From NCBI GenBank assembly GCA_910585645.1, contig CAJUFP010000043.1, positions 1 through 34,836 on the forward strand: a DNA stretch of 34,836 nucleotides, written 5' to 3'. Made by a program: the position numbers and the translations under genes. The notes under the pieces were generated by a model. It did no database searches. It saw only the letters and a program-made list of their open reading frames with translations, and was not told the DNA's origin. Position 1 is the stretch's first letter, and every line of letters starts with the position of its first letter. Origin of the DNA: an uncultured Hungatella sp. GTDB taxonomy: Bacteria > Bacillota > Clostridia > Lachnospirales > Lachnospiraceae. Of the stretch, positions 14,546-21,748 are shown piece by piece.

Positions 14546-16615
14546 ATGATAAAACGGTTTACATGGGGAAAGCCCGTTGAGACGGAGGCAGTGGTCAAAA
14601 GAGAGGCGGGGGAGAGAACGCTTTCGGAGGTTCCCTATTTTTCACAGGTTCAGACAGGCGACGGCAGGGGAAGCGTGCTCACTTACCATATGGGGGAGCA
14701 TGATATCATTTACGGCCTGGGAGAGAACATAAGGGGCATCAACAAGCGGGGCTGGGTCTATGAGTCAAACTGTGTTGACGACCCGATCCACACAGAGGCC
14801 CGGCGCAACCTGTACGCGTCCCACAATTTCTTTCTGGTGGACGGCAGGGAGCGGTTCGGGGTGTTTGTGGACGCGCCCCAGAAGGTGACATTTGACATAG
14901 GGTACACGGACAGGGACCGGCTTGCGGTTACGGTGGACGCAGGCGGGTTTGACCTGTATATCCTGGAGGGGGATTCCCTGCGCCAGATGGTCAGGGAGTT
15001 TCGGCAGATCATCGGCAGAAGCTACATTCCTCCCAAGTGGGGCTTCGGGTACGGCCAGAGCCGGTGGGGATATGAGAATGAGGAGGATATCCGCCAGGTG
15101 GTAAAGCAGCACCGGGACAGCGGGGTGCCTCTTGACAGTGTGTACATGGATATTGACTACATGGAGCGGTTTAAGGATTTTACGGTGGATGAGGAGAAGT
15201 TCCCCAAGTTTCCCCGGTTTGTGGAGGAGATGCGGGCCCAGAATATCCATCTGGTGCCTATCATTGACGCCGGGGTGAAGATCGAGAAGGGGTATCCGGT
15301 GTACGAGGAGGGCGTGGAAAACGGATATTTCTGTAAGAAGGAGGACGGAGAGGAGTTTGTAGGCGGCGTGTGGCCCGGAAGATGTCATTTTCCGGACATG
15401 CTTAATGATGATGCCAGAAAGTGGTTTGGACACAAGTACAAGTTCCTTCTTGACCAGGGGATCGACGGGTTCTGGAACGACATGAACGAGCCGGCCCTGT
15501 TTTACGGGGAGGATTATCTTACAAAGGCCTTTGAGAAGCTGGATGAATACCGGAAGCAGGAGCTGAACCTTCACACCTTTTTCGGCATGAAAAACCTGGT
15601 TCTGGGGCTTTCTAACCGCAAGGAAGATTACGAGAGCTTTTACCATGAGTACAAGGGGGAGCGCATCCGCCATGATAAGGTACACAACCTGTACGGCTAC
15701 TATATGACCAGGTCCGCGGGGGAAGCTTTTGATGAGCTGGAGCCGGACAAGAGAGTCCTTATGTTTTCCCGGGCTTCCTATGTGGGGATGCACCGGTACG
15801 GCGGCGTGTGGACCGGGGACAACAGCTCCTGGTGGTCCCACATTTTGATGAACCTGCAGATGCTTCCGGGACTGAATATGTGCGGATTTTTGTACACAGG
15901 CGCGGACCTGGGGGGATTTGGCTGCGATACCACGGAGGACCTTCTGCTGCGGTGGCTGGAATTGGGGATCTTTACGCCGCTGATGCGCAACCATTCTGCC
16001 AAGGGAACCAGGGAGCAGGAGTTCTATCGGTTTGGCCATGTGGAGGATTTCCGGGGGATTATCGGCCTTAGATATGCGCTGTTGCCTTACTTGTACAGCG
16101 AGTTTGTGAAAGCGGCCATGAGGGATGATATGATGTTCTTGCCCCTTGCCTTTGTGTATCCTCAGGATGAGGAGGCCGCTGCGGTGGAGGACCAGCTGAT
16201 GGTGGGAGAGAGCATGATGATCGCTCCGGTGTACAGACAGAACGCCAGGGGGCGGTATGTGTATCTGCCGGAGGAGATGAAGCTGTACCGGTTCAGGAGC
16301 AGCGAGGATGTGGACATAGAGGTCCTTGGGGCAGGCCATCATTATGTGAAGGCGGAGCTTAATGAGGTGCTAGTGTTTGTCCGTCCAAACCATGTGGTTC
16401 CTCTGGCCGGCGGCGGGTGCTGCGTGGCGGATGTGGATATGTCCAGGTTAAGGCTTCTGCATTTTGTGACGGACCAGGCGGAGTATGAGCTGTATGATGA
16501 CGACGGGTATGGGAAGAAGATCGACCTGGAGTCCGGAATCACTAAGGTCCGGGTTACGGCAGACGGAAAGGTGGACGCGGAAGGAGCTTTGGAGGTGGAG
16601 TGGACGCTTTTATAG
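14546..16615 (+). CDS. GH31 alpha-glucosidase (intracellular)
   Basis: A glycoside hydrolase family 31 enzyme that releases alpha-linked glucose (or xylose) from oligosaccharides by a retaining mechanism. The nucleophile is Asp312 in FWNDMNEP. The acid/base is Asp425 in WTGDNSSWW. The N-terminal beta-sandwich domain precedes the catalytic barrel (PPKWGFGYGQSRWGY marks the start, about residue 161), and beta-domains follow. There is no signal peptide, so imported oligosaccharides are the likely substrate. At 689 residues it is close in size and motif to gut clostridial isomaltase-type enzymes. ATG 14546 lies 8 bp after AAGGAGG; GTG 14543 is an alternative that adds one residue. The exact linkage preference is not readable. 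Confidence 0.92.
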   Translation: MIKRFTWGKPVETEAVVKREAGERTLSEVPYFSQVQTGDGRGSVLTYHMGEHDIIYGLGENIRGINKRGWVYESNCVDDPIHTEARRNLYASHNFFLVDGRERFGVFVDAPQKVTFDIGYTDRDRLAVTVDAGGFDLYILEGDSLRQMVREFRQIIGRSYIPPKWGFGYGQSRWGYENEEDIRQVVKQHRDSGVPLDSVYMDIDYMERFKDFTVDEEKFPKFPRFVEEMRAQNIHLVPIIDAGVKIEKGYPVYEEGVENGYFCKKEDGEEFVGGVWPGRCHFPDMLNDDARKWFGHKYKFLLDQGIDGFWNDMNEPALFYGEDYLTKAFEKLDEYRKQELNLHTFFGMKNLVLGLSNRKEDYESFYHEYKGERIRHDKVHNLYGYYMTRSAGEAFDELEPDKRVLMFSRASYVGMHRYGGVWTGDNSSWWSHILMNLQMLPGLNMCGFLYTGADLGGFGCDTTEDLLLRWLELGIFTPLMRNHSAKGTREQEFYRFGHVEDFRGIIGLRYALLPYLYSEFVKAAMRDDMMFLPLAFVYPQDEEAAAVEDQLMVGESMMIAPVYRQNARGRYVYLPEEMKLYRFRSSEDVDIEVLGAGHHYVKAELNEVLVFVRPNHVVPLAGGGCCVADVDMSRLRLLHFVTDQAEYELYDDDGYGKKIDLESGITKVRVTADGKVDAEGALEVEWTLL

Positions 16616-16620
16616 GGTGG

Positions 16621-16728
16621 ATTGTTGAGTGAGCATGGGCGGGGGTGTCGTGGGGCCAGGCTATTACAGGGAGACAGATCCTTCCCTTCTCTGACTGGCA
16701 TCACGACTATCCTCGCCTTTTGCGCAAG
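16621..16728. repeat. Dispersed intergenic repeat, family 1, copy 3 (two half copies facing each other)
   Basis: A forward half (ATTGTTGAGTGAGCATGGGC, then GGGGTGTCGTGGGGCCAGG, to 16660) is followed by a reverse half (16676-16728) whose complement reads TGCGCAAAAGGCGAGG, AGTCGTGATGCCAG, GAGAAGGGAAGGA. The two halves can pair imperfectly into one long hairpin between the convergent GH31 and PTS IIB genes. The T-tail of a terminator is missing. Confidence 0.65.
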
Positions 16729-16745
16729 AAATCGTTCTCAAAGCC

Positions 16746-17375
16746 CTAAGCCGCCCCTGGCGCTCCAAGGCGGACCAGACGGTTTAAGACTCTGCCTACA
16801 TCATAGCTGGCGAAATCCCTGCTGTCCACGGTCATGACCCGGTCGCCGTATTTTGCCCGGTACTCCGGAAGTTTGTAGGCGATCTGGGGAGCCAGAAGGA
16901 TGTAGTCGTACTGGTCCTGGAGACGGTCGATCTCCTGGAAGCTGACAGCGTCTATGGTAATGGCAACGCCGGCCTTTTCCAGGGCGTTCTTCATGGTGTA
17001 GGCAAAATAGGAGGACGTAAGGCCGGAAGAGCAGCTGACCAGAAGCTTCATGGCCTGGCCGTTCTTGGCCGCGTGTACGTCAAGATGCTCCTTAGATGGA
17101 TTCTTATCTTTAAAAAAGTCGAAGAAGGCCTGGATATTGTTTTTGGCCGTCTTAGGCTCCCTGGCTTCAAAGTGAAGGTAGAAGGGAGTCTCGCCGGTCT
17201 TTTTGTCCTCAATGGAAAGCTCCATCAGGCTGTTCTCGTGAAAGATCACAGACGCCTCGTAGACTTCATTGCAGAAGCTGATGATCCCGCACTTTTTCCG
17301 AATGTGGGCGCAGCTCATGGAAGCTAGCTGGTGGTAGATCTGGCACTGTAAGGACTTATGTTTTCTCTCTTTCAT
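16746..17375 (-). CDS. PTS lactose/cellobiose-type IIB-like protein with N-terminal extension
   Basis: The C-terminal 100 residues look like a lactose/cellobiose-family IIB domain. The phosphorylatable cysteine is Cys115 in LLVSCSSGLTSSYFA, followed by a DYILLAPQI segment. In such proteins the Cys accepts phosphate from IIA and passes it to the sugar. The first 105 residues are an extension with no domain I recognise, rich in Cys (five between residues 11 and 35). No IIA, IIC or sugar enzyme lies beside the gene, so it may be an orphan component or a regulatory relative. AGGAGG stands 8 bp before the ATG, and a promoter fits at 17439-17467. Confidence 0.75.
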   Translation of the reverse strand: MKERKHKSLQCQIYHQLASMSCAHIRKKCGIISFCNEVYEASVIFHENSLMELSIEDKKTGETPFYLHFEAREPKTAKNNIQAFFDFFKDKNPSKEHLDVHAAKNGQAMKLLVSCSSGLTSSYFAYTMKNALEKAGVAITIDAVSFQEIDRLQDQYDYILLAPQIAYKLPEYRAKYGDRVMTVDSRDFASYDVGRVLNRLVRLGAPGAA

Positions 17376-17438
17376 CTCTTTTACCTCCTATAACATGTTC
17401 AGATGGCGGGATGGATACATTCCCGAATCTGTAGTTTC

Positions 17439-17467
17439 ATTAAACCAGATTTTGGCATTTTTGACAA
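17439..17467 (-). promoter_or_regulatory. Sigma-A promoter of the PTS IIB-like gene
   Basis: Read on the minus strand: TTGTCA, 17 bp, TTTAAT. The distance to the start codon at 17375 leaves a leader of about 55 nt. Confidence 0.5.
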
Positions 17468-17491
17468 GGCGTAGAGGGGATTCTGAAATGG

Positions 17492-17533
17492 CGTTCACAA
17501 ATTTGTCTGTTTTCAGGCCAGGTTTTGTGAACG
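17492..17533. promoter_or_regulatory. Inverted half-sites upstream of the PTS IIB promoter
   Basis: CGTTCACAAA (17492-17501) and its exact complement TTTGTGAACG (17524-17533) are 22 bp apart. The second arm continues into GAACGACGTTC, a short palindrome. The TGTGAACG core resembles half-sites of LacI/GalR-type operators. Whether this is a control site or a hairpin is open. Confidence 0.35.
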
Positions 17534-17638
17534 ACGTTCCGGGGCCTCTGTTTTGTATTTATGATAAAACCAGGAAAGGGAGGAATCAATCGGACTTTCG
17601 GAGGTGTACCATAAGAAAAACTGATGTGAGCGCAAATA

Positions 17639-17715
17639 AGCAGATTGGCAGATTCGTGGATGTATAAATCACGAATCTGCCAATCTGCTAATCTGCCAAT
17701 CTATGAATCTGTCGG
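17639..17715. repeat. 20-bp perfect inverted repeat followed by short iterated AATCTGCC units
   Basis: AGCAGATTGGCAGATTCGTG (17639-17658) and its exact complement (17670-17689) flank an 11-nt loop. Directly after, AATCTGCC-like 8-10-bp words repeat about four more times to 17715. On the minus strand it follows the chemoreceptor gene at a distance of about 85 bp and could terminate it, but the T-run is poor (TATTTG). The rest of 17534-17772 shows nothing assignable. Confidence 0.8.
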
Positions 17716-17772
17716 TTTATCAGGATATGGGGCGAAAAGACCATAAGCCCGGTGAAATTTTCGCGTAGTATC

Positions 17773-19464
17773 CTATCTTTGCCTGCGCAGCCGGAACCTG
17801 CGGACGGACACGGACAGCTCCTCTGCCTCGCTCTGAAGCTCCTGGGCGGACATGGCGGACTTCTCGGATGTGGAGGCGTTGCTCTGGACAACGCTTGAAA
17901 TCTGGTTCATGCCAAGGGTCAGCTGGGATAAGGACTCTGCCTGCTGTTTGGCGGACTGGGCAATGCGGTCCACCAGTTCCGTGGACTTCTGAGCTCCGGC
18001 CACGCCTGTGGACAGGGCCGCCGTGGTGTCCTCGGACAGGGAGTTGCCATGCTCCACCATCTTCATGGAATTCTGGATCAGGGTGGCAATGTCCTTGGCA
18101 GCCATGGAGCTTTTGTTGGCCAGGCTCTGGACCTCATCGGCCACCACCGCAAAGCCCTTTCCGGCCTCCCCTGCCCGGGCTGCCTCCACTGCCGCGTTGA
18201 GGGCCAGGATGTTGGTCTGGAAGGAGATATCGTCAATGGTCTTGATGATGCCGCTGATCTGCTGGGAGGACTGGGCGATATCTCCCATGGCCGCGGTCAG
18301 CTGAGCCATCTTCTGGTTGCAGGCCTGAAGCTGTATGGCAGCGTCTGTGGAGAAGGAGCGGGCAGTGTCCGCGTCCTTGGAGGTGGCGCCCACCTGATCG
18401 GACAGGGTCTGAATGCTGGCGGACAGCTCCTCAACTGCGGAGGCCTGCTGGACCACGCCGCTGGAGAGCACCTGGGCGTCCGCGGCCATGCGCTGGGACT
18501 GATTGGAAACCTGGTCGCTGGTGCGGTTGATCTGGAACAGCGCGTTGTTCAGGGAGTCCAGGATCTGGTTCATGGCCTTCTGGATGGGAATAAATTCTCC
18601 TTTGTAATCACTGCTGATGGCAATGTCCATCTTTCCCTCCGCCATGTGAGCCAGGCTGGAGTTAATATCGGATATGTACTTTTTAAGCTGATCTCTGGTC
18701 TCGTGGATAGAGTGGACCAGCATGCCGATCTCCGAAGTGTCGGGCTCAAGGGGGAACGGGGCGGAGAGGTTGCCGTCGGCGATCTCGCCCATCTGGTCAC
18801 GGACCGCAATAACCGGCCGTATGATCTTTTTCTGAGTCACCAAGAGAACGCAGACCTGCATAAGGCCTACCAGCAGAACGGCGATGGTGATGATCACGCT
18901 TATCATGTTCTGGGCAGAGGTCAGGGAATTGACCTGGGTTTGGGTCCTGGTCTCCAGGGCGTTGAGAAACTGCTCTTTCAGAGAGTTTATCTGGCTGATG
19001 ACCGTGCTGTACTCGGTCCCGTACACATAGCCCAGGGCAGCGTCGATCTGCCCGCTCTGCACCTGGTTCATGGCTTCCTGCTCCAGGGGGACTAAGTCGT
19101 TGGACAGAGAGGACATCTGATCAATCATGGCCTGCTCATCGGAGGTGATGCCGATCTCCTGGAGAGCGGCCACGCCCTGTTCCCGGTTTTTTAAGGTGTT
19201 CACCTCGTTCATGTAACTGTCGTAATACTGCTTGTCCCCGGTGGCAGCGTAGGCCCGCACATCCTGGACAAGACTTGACGAGCCGTTCATAAAGCGATTG
19301 GCATTATAGGTAAGACTGCTCTTGTCCGCGTTAGCCTTCTCAAGGCGGCTGCTGGCGCCGTTGTAGATAAATAAAAGCACAACCACAAGCAAAAGCGCCA
19401 GGATGGACCCACCATTAAGAAGCAGCATTAATTTGGACTGATTCATTGCTTTTTTCATTTTCAT
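17773..19464 (-). CDS. Methyl-accepting chemotaxis protein
   Basis: A transmembrane chemoreceptor that feeds CheA/CheW. The order is: membrane helix about 14-34, an extracellular helical sensor (about 35-185) of the four-helix-bundle type, second membrane helix about 188-209, a HAMP region (IRPVIAVRDQMGEIADGNL), a second linker helix pair, and the cytoplasmic signalling tip with SFQTNILALNAAVEAARAGE and GKGFAVVADEVQSLA. The length of 563 is normal. GGAGG lies 3 bp before the first ATG but 9 bp before the ATG at 19458 (Met3), so the latter is the likelier start. The ligand is unknown and no other chemotaxis gene is nearby. Confidence 0.93.
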   Translation of the reverse strand: MKMKKAMNQSKLMLLLNGGSILALLLVVVLLFIYNGASSRLEKANADKSSLTYNANRFMNGSSSLVQDVRAYAATGDKQYYDSYMNEVNTLKNREQGVAALQEIGITSDEQAMIDQMSSLSNDLVPLEQEAMNQVQSGQIDAALGYVYGTEYSTVISQINSLKEQFLNALETRTQTQVNSLTSAQNMISVIITIAVLLVGLMQVCVLLVTQKKIIRPVIAVRDQMGEIADGNLSAPFPLEPDTSEIGMLVHSIHETRDQLKKYISDINSSLAHMAEGKMDIAISSDYKGEFIPIQKAMNQILDSLNNALFQINRTSDQVSNQSQRMAADAQVLSSGVVQQASAVEELSASIQTLSDQVGATSKDADTARSFSTDAAIQLQACNQKMAQLTAAMGDIAQSSQQISGIIKTIDDISFQTNILALNAAVEAARAGEAGKGFAVVADEVQSLANKSSMAAKDIATLIQNSMKMVEHGNSLSEDTTAALSTGVAGAQKSTELVDRIAQSAKQQAESLSQLTLGMNQISSVVQSNASTSEKSAMSAQELQSEAEELSVSVRRFRLRRQR

Positions 19465-19499
19465 ACTCCTCCGTGGTATGTGACATTTTCCTATTCTCT

Positions 19500-19528
19500 A
19501 GGTTACACAAAATTGATGAAAAATTCAA
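19500..19528 (-). promoter_or_regulatory. Possible promoter of the chemoreceptor gene
   Basis: Minus-strand TTGAAT, 17 bp, TAACCT. The -10 is weak. No sigma-D (TAAA/GCCGATAA) pattern was seen. Confidence 0.3.
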
Positions 19529-19592
19529 CTAAATCTAATAAGGTTTTTACATTTTATGATACGTGGGGGAGCCGGGCCAAGAGGAACCCTGA

Positions 19593-20027
19593 TTAAAAGC
19601 TGTTTTCGTATGCCCTTCGTATATCTTCTGGCATATCTTCCGGGGTCATGGAGTGGAGACGGTCCTCATTGCCGTCCTGTATGGCCTGATCGTAGTACCA
19701 ACATTTATACCGGATCATGTCCAGTACCTGGCTCATCCGCTCCATCTCAGCCTCCACGGCCTCCTTTTGCCTGAGAAGCATGTCCCGGCGTTTTTCATAG
19801 GTATTGGCTCCCTGCTGGCACCAGAGCATAAATTCCCGGATGTCCCGTATTTCCATGCCGGTTTTTTTCAGGCATTCGATCATGCGGAGCTTTTCCACCT
19901 CCCTGTCGCTGAAGACGCGGATGCCGGAGCGGCGCTGCATATCAGGAAAAAGCCCCTCCTTGTCATAGTAGCGCAGGGTGGAGATGGGAATGTTGAACAT
20001 GTTTGATATTTGTCCTATGGTGTACAT
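19593..20027 (-). CDS. MerR-family transcriptional regulator
   Basis: A 144-residue regulator. The N-terminal MerR winged helix is MYTIGQISNMFNIPISTLRY followed by YDKEGLFP, with the second wing RRSGIRVFSDREVEKLRMI. A long dimerisation helix follows (about 85-115). There is no cluster of Cys residues for a metal, so the signal is probably an organic molecule, or it belongs to the NolA/YfmP-like general group. ATG 20027 is preferred because GAGGTG lies 6 bp upstream; a GTG at 20036 overlaps that site. A 13-bp palindrome in its promoter region (20058-20070) suggests autoregulation. The neighbour in the same direction upstream is a zinc dehydrogenase. Confidence 0.9.
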   Translation of the reverse strand: MYTIGQISNMFNIPISTLRYYDKEGLFPDMQRRSGIRVFSDREVEKLRMIECLKKTGMEIRDIREFMLWCQQGANTYEKRRDMLLRQKEAVEAEMERMSQVLDMIRYKCWYYDQAIQDGNEDRLHSMTPEDMPEDIRRAYENSF

Positions 20028-20057
20028 GGCGATCACCTCGATCTTGTAAAGATTCTT

Positions 20058-20070
20058 TGACTTAAAGTCA
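20058..20070. promoter_or_regulatory. MerR-type operator dyad upstream of the merR-like gene
   Basis: TGACTTAAAGTCA is a perfect 13-bp palindrome about 30 bp before the start codon, the position and form common for MerR family dyads. Binding by the adjacent regulator is inferred. Confidence 0.45.
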
Positions 20071-20159
20071 GGTTTAGCTTTTAGGAAGATAGTTTATCAC
20101 ATCCACGGCGCGGTGTCAAGAAACAGGGAGATGCGGGGCACGGGCCGCGGATGGCAAAG

Positions 20160-20235
20160 GGTAACCGTTCGGACAGGTCTGCGCGTTTACCGCGCTGACC
20201 ATGGAAAAGCGTAATGGCAGCAAACATGGCGGGAA
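20160..20235 (-). repeat. Dispersed intergenic repeat, family 2, copy B
   Basis: The minus strand reads GCTGCCATTACG, then GGTCAGCGCGGTAAACGCGC, AGACCTG and GAACGGTTAC, matching copy A at 14013-14087. The preceding GGCCCGGATTCCC also resembles copy A. The interval 20071-20365 contains no other feature I can support. Confidence 0.7.
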
Positions 20236-20365
20236 TCCGGGCCGGAAAAAGAAAAGAGCACGATGCATTGCGGATCTGGGTCTTTGACACATCATGCTTT
20301 TTGGCCGGGCCGGGGAGGGAGGGGATGGGGAGGCCCTGGCCCCGAATTAGGAGAAGCCGGGATGC

Positions 20366-21391
20366 TTACTCCTGGACGTTGATGATAACTTTCATGGTGC
20401 TTTCCCGGTTTCCGTCAATATACTGGTATGCTTTCAGGTAATCCCGGAATGGGAAATGTTTGGAGATGAGAGGGGCCAGGGCCACCTTTTTTTCCTTTAC
20501 CAGGCGGATGGCTTCTATGTAGTCCTCATTGCGGTACATCATGGAGGTGTTTAGGTCCAGCTCATGGTCGTTCAGCACAGCCAGGTCCACGGTGGCCTGT
20601 CCGGCGAACACAGCCACCAGGATGATGACGCTCCCTTTTCTGGCGTACTTGACAGCCTGGCCCATGGTGGTGTTGTTGCCCGCGCAGTCGTAGATCACGT
20701 CAGCCTTGTCAGGCCCGAAGTGCTTAATCATGGCGTCTCCAAAGTCGGCGGTTTTGGTGTTTACGCAGAAATCTACGCCGCATTCCCGGGCTTTTGCCAG
20801 GCGGATGTCGCTGACATCGGTGATCATGACGCTTTTCGCGCCCATGCCCCTGGCGGTCTGGGCCACCAGGATCCCGATGGGGCCGGCTCCAAGGACGGCG
20901 ATCTTTTGCCCTTTTACATCTCCGGCCCTTCTCACGGCGTGGACAGCCACAGCCAGAGGTTCGATCATGGCTCCCTCGTCATAACTCATGTCCTGGGGAA
21001 GCAGAGTTACCTTTGCCGCGTCCACCGCGAAATAGTGGGAGGCAGTGCCTGTGGTCTGAAACCCCATAACCTTTAAGCTCTCGCAGAGATTGTACTTGCC
21101 GTGGCGGCAGGGGTGGCACTGGCCGCACACCACCTGGGGCTGGATGGTAACTTTCTGGCCGATCGTGAGTCCTTCTACCCCGTCCCCAAGCGTTACGATC
21201 TGGCCGGACACTTCATGGCCCTGGGTTACAGGGTAGGAGGTAAAGGGGTGTTCCCCGTGGTAAACGTGGATATCGGACCCGCAGACGCCGATCTTCATGA
21301 CCTTGATCAACACCTGGCCGCTTTCGGGCTGGGGTGTGGGCACCTCCTGAAAGGTGATCTGGCCTGGGGCTGTCATAACCTGCTGTAACAT
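20366..21391 (-). CDS. Zinc-dependent alcohol/polyol dehydrogenase (MDR superfamily)
   Basis: A 341-residue NAD(P)-dependent medium-chain dehydrogenase of the sorbitol/threonine dehydrogenase type. Catalytic zinc ligands are Cys37, His59 and Glu60 (GVCGSD, QGHE); Glu144 is also conserved. The structural zinc site is Cys89, Cys92, Cys95, Cys103. The nucleotide-binding loop is GAGPIG at 168-173, followed by ITDVSDIRL, whose Asp suggests NAD rather than NADP. AGGAGG stands 7 bp before the ATG. The A/T-rich stretch at 21405-21435 carries a tandem AGTTTTATAAAAT/AGTTTAATAAAGT repeat and may hold the promoter. The substrate is probably a polyol or 2,3-diol; not decidable here. Confidence 0.9.
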   Translation of the reverse strand: MLQQVMTAPGQITFQEVPTPQPESGQVLIKVMKIGVCGSDIHVYHGEHPFTSYPVTQGHEVSGQIVTLGDGVEGLTIGQKVTIQPQVVCGQCHPCRHGKYNLCESLKVMGFQTTGTASHYFAVDAAKVTLLPQDMSYDEGAMIEPLAVAVHAVRRAGDVKGQKIAVLGAGPIGILVAQTARGMGAKSVMITDVSDIRLAKARECGVDFCVNTKTADFGDAMIKHFGPDKADVIYDCAGNNTTMGQAVKYARKGSVIILVAVFAGQATVDLAVLNDHELDLNTSMMYRNEDYIEAIRLVKEKKVALAPLISKHFPFRDYLKAYQYIDGNRESTMKVIINVQE

Positions 21392-21482
21392 GTATGGCTC
21401 CTCCTTTTATATATAGTTTTATAAAATAGTTTAATAAAGTAATGGTATTATCTCACACATGGGAGGTTTTGTCAACAGCCTC

Positions 21483-21511
21483 TTGATAAATCCCATACCT
21501 TGTGATACGAT
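21483..21511 (+). promoter_or_regulatory. Sigma-A promoter of the small membrane protein-alaS operon
   Basis: TTGATA, 17 bp, TACGAT. The leader of about 80 nt to the 44-codon gene has no T-box signature (no GGTGG-type antiterminator motif), which is notable for an aminoacyl-tRNA synthetase operon. Confidence 0.55.
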
Positions 21512-21597
21512 AAACAGGATCATCATATACCCGGCAGGGCATAGGGCCATGGATCTGACAGTCCGTGGTTATATTTATAGAAGCAGGAGGAAATGTT

Positions 21598-21732
21598 ATG
21601 GGAGCGATCATTGGAAGTATCATTCAGAATGTTATCGAGGTAGCCGTGTTTGTGGTTATCGCGTGGGCAGGCATCATGGTAGGCAAGAACATGGCCGCAA
21701 AGAAGGCCGCCGGCAGCAAAGATACGAAGTAG
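21598..21732 (+). CDS. 44-residue single-helix membrane protein
   Basis: AGGAGG at 21585-21590 lies 7 bp before an ATG that encodes 44 residues. MGAIIGSIIQNVIEVAVF opens a hydrophobic helix that runs to about residue 29 (VVIAWAGIMVGK). A lysine-rich hydrophilic tail follows (NMAAKKAAGSKDTK). The shape is a one-pass inner membrane peptide with a cytoplasmic basic tail. The stop lies 16 bp before the alaS start, so both genes are cotranscribed. The strong ribosome binding site and the clean hydrophobic pattern make it a likely real gene. No function is known to me. Confidence 0.7.
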   Translation: MGAIIGSIIQNVIEVAVFVVIAWAGIMVGKNMAAKKAAGSKDTK

Positions 21733-21748
21733 ACGCGGAGGAATGGAC

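Noticed and set aside
14765..16342. A 525-residue open frame on the minus strand of the GH31 gene
   Set aside because: It is the mirror of a well-supported glycosidase and has no ribosome binding site or recognisable motif.
21392..21597. T-box riboswitch before alaS
   Set aside because: No T-box motif, specifier hairpin or antiterminator was found in the 200-bp leader.
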